Positions 10,657 through 10,893 of a stretch of DNA of 10,893 nt are shown piece by piece (positions within the stretch are counted from its first letter, which is position 1; every line of letters begins with the position of its first letter). Origin of the DNA: an uncultured Lachnospiraceae bacterium (GTDB taxonomy: Bacteria; Bacillota; Clostridia; Lachnospirales; Lachnospiraceae); contig CAJUMB010000080.1 in NCBI GenBank assembly GCA_910587105.1, positions 1-10,893 on the forward strand. The letters are read 5' to 3'. Both the position numbers and the translations under genes were made by a program. A model generated the notes under the pieces. It was not told the DNA's origin. It made no database searches and saw nothing but the letters and a program-made list of their open reading frames with translations.

Positions 10657-10893
10657 ATGAGGGAAGAAAAACGCTTCAATAATGGGTATCGGATCATTGA
10701 GAGCCACCTGGCAGGGGAGATGGAGATAGTCATCGGACATAACCCCCATGCCCCCAGCCCTTATGTGTGCTGGTACTGCAGAAACGGTACAGAGTTTTTG
10801 ATGGGGTATTATGGGGATGATTTTACCAGTGTCCGCAATAAACTGTGGGAGCGGTTTTATTTCGAAAGGAAGATGGAGAGCAGAAGACGGCAG
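10657..10893 (+). CDS. Unidentified mobile-element-type protein, 3' partial (79 residues visible)
   Basis: ATG 10657 follows GGAGG (10644-10648) at 8 bases; in-frame ATG 10651 is too close to that site. The frame is open to the window end and reads MREEKRFNNGYRIIESHLAG, EMEIVIGHNPHAPSPYVCWY and CRNGTEFLMGYYGDDFTSVR in sequence. The compact beta-rich style with a CWYC pair resembles small proteins of unknown function that I recall from ICEs and plasmids of gut clostridia. It has no signal peptide or membrane segment. Function cannot be given. Confidence 0.7.
   Translation, partial: MREEKRFNNGYRIIESHLAGEMEIVIGHNPHAPSPYVCWYCRNGTEFLMGYYGDDFTSVRNKLWERFYFERKMESRRRQ

Overview
The window looks like accessory DNA from a low- to mid-GC Firmicute, most likely a gut clostridium of the Lachnospiraceae type. 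The reasons are strong AGGAGG ribosome sites, sigma-A promoters, a Tn916/Tn1549-style recombination module, and small HTH and PIN genes of the kind common in that group. This assignment is inference from style; no rRNA or housekeeping gene is present.

Layout. (1) Bases 1 to about 2630 are one end of an integrative and conjugative element (ICE). In order they hold the tail of an unidentified gene with a terminator, a roughly 430-base structured leader, a 62-residue Xis-like protein, a 58-residue ribbon-helix-helix (RHH) repressor-like protein whose promoter is overlaid by a 33-bp palindrome, and a 411-residue tyrosine integrase. An AT-rich tail follows with tandem TTGTACCAA sites that probably lie near the element terminus. 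(2) Bases 2744-3829 hold a truncated 3' end of an HTH gene and a toxin-antitoxin-like trio: a frameshifted AF2212-like antitoxin, a PIN-domain protein, and an overlapping 71-residue partner. (3) Bases 4102-7069 hold an intact excisionase-like HTH gene, divergent from a large protein that fuses a primase-like (AEP) N-terminus lacking its expected acidic residues to an SF2 helicase. (4) Bases 7223-9445 hold two divergently transcribed Rpn-like PD-(D/E)XK nucleases. Each has a GxxxGxxx-type hinge coded by 12-bp repeats and a small C-terminal helical tail. (5) Bases 9552-10893 hold a decayed third copy of the HTH gene, mostly non-coding sequence, a strong terminator, and the start of a gene that runs off the window.

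Three same-orientation copies of the HTH gene end and its hairpin, at 2744, 4102 and about 9583, divide the region into cassettes. One holds the PIN module; the other holds the helicase and nuclease genes. This looks like a mosaic defence or maintenance island next to an ICE insertion.

The most notable signal is a perfect AAGGAGG followed at 9 bases by an in-frame ATG inside the second Rpn-like gene. It would allow separate production of the 69-residue C-terminal piece, the arrangement reported for intragenic inhibitors in Escherichia coli Rpn nucleases. A weaker equivalent lies at the matching place in the first Rpn-like gene.
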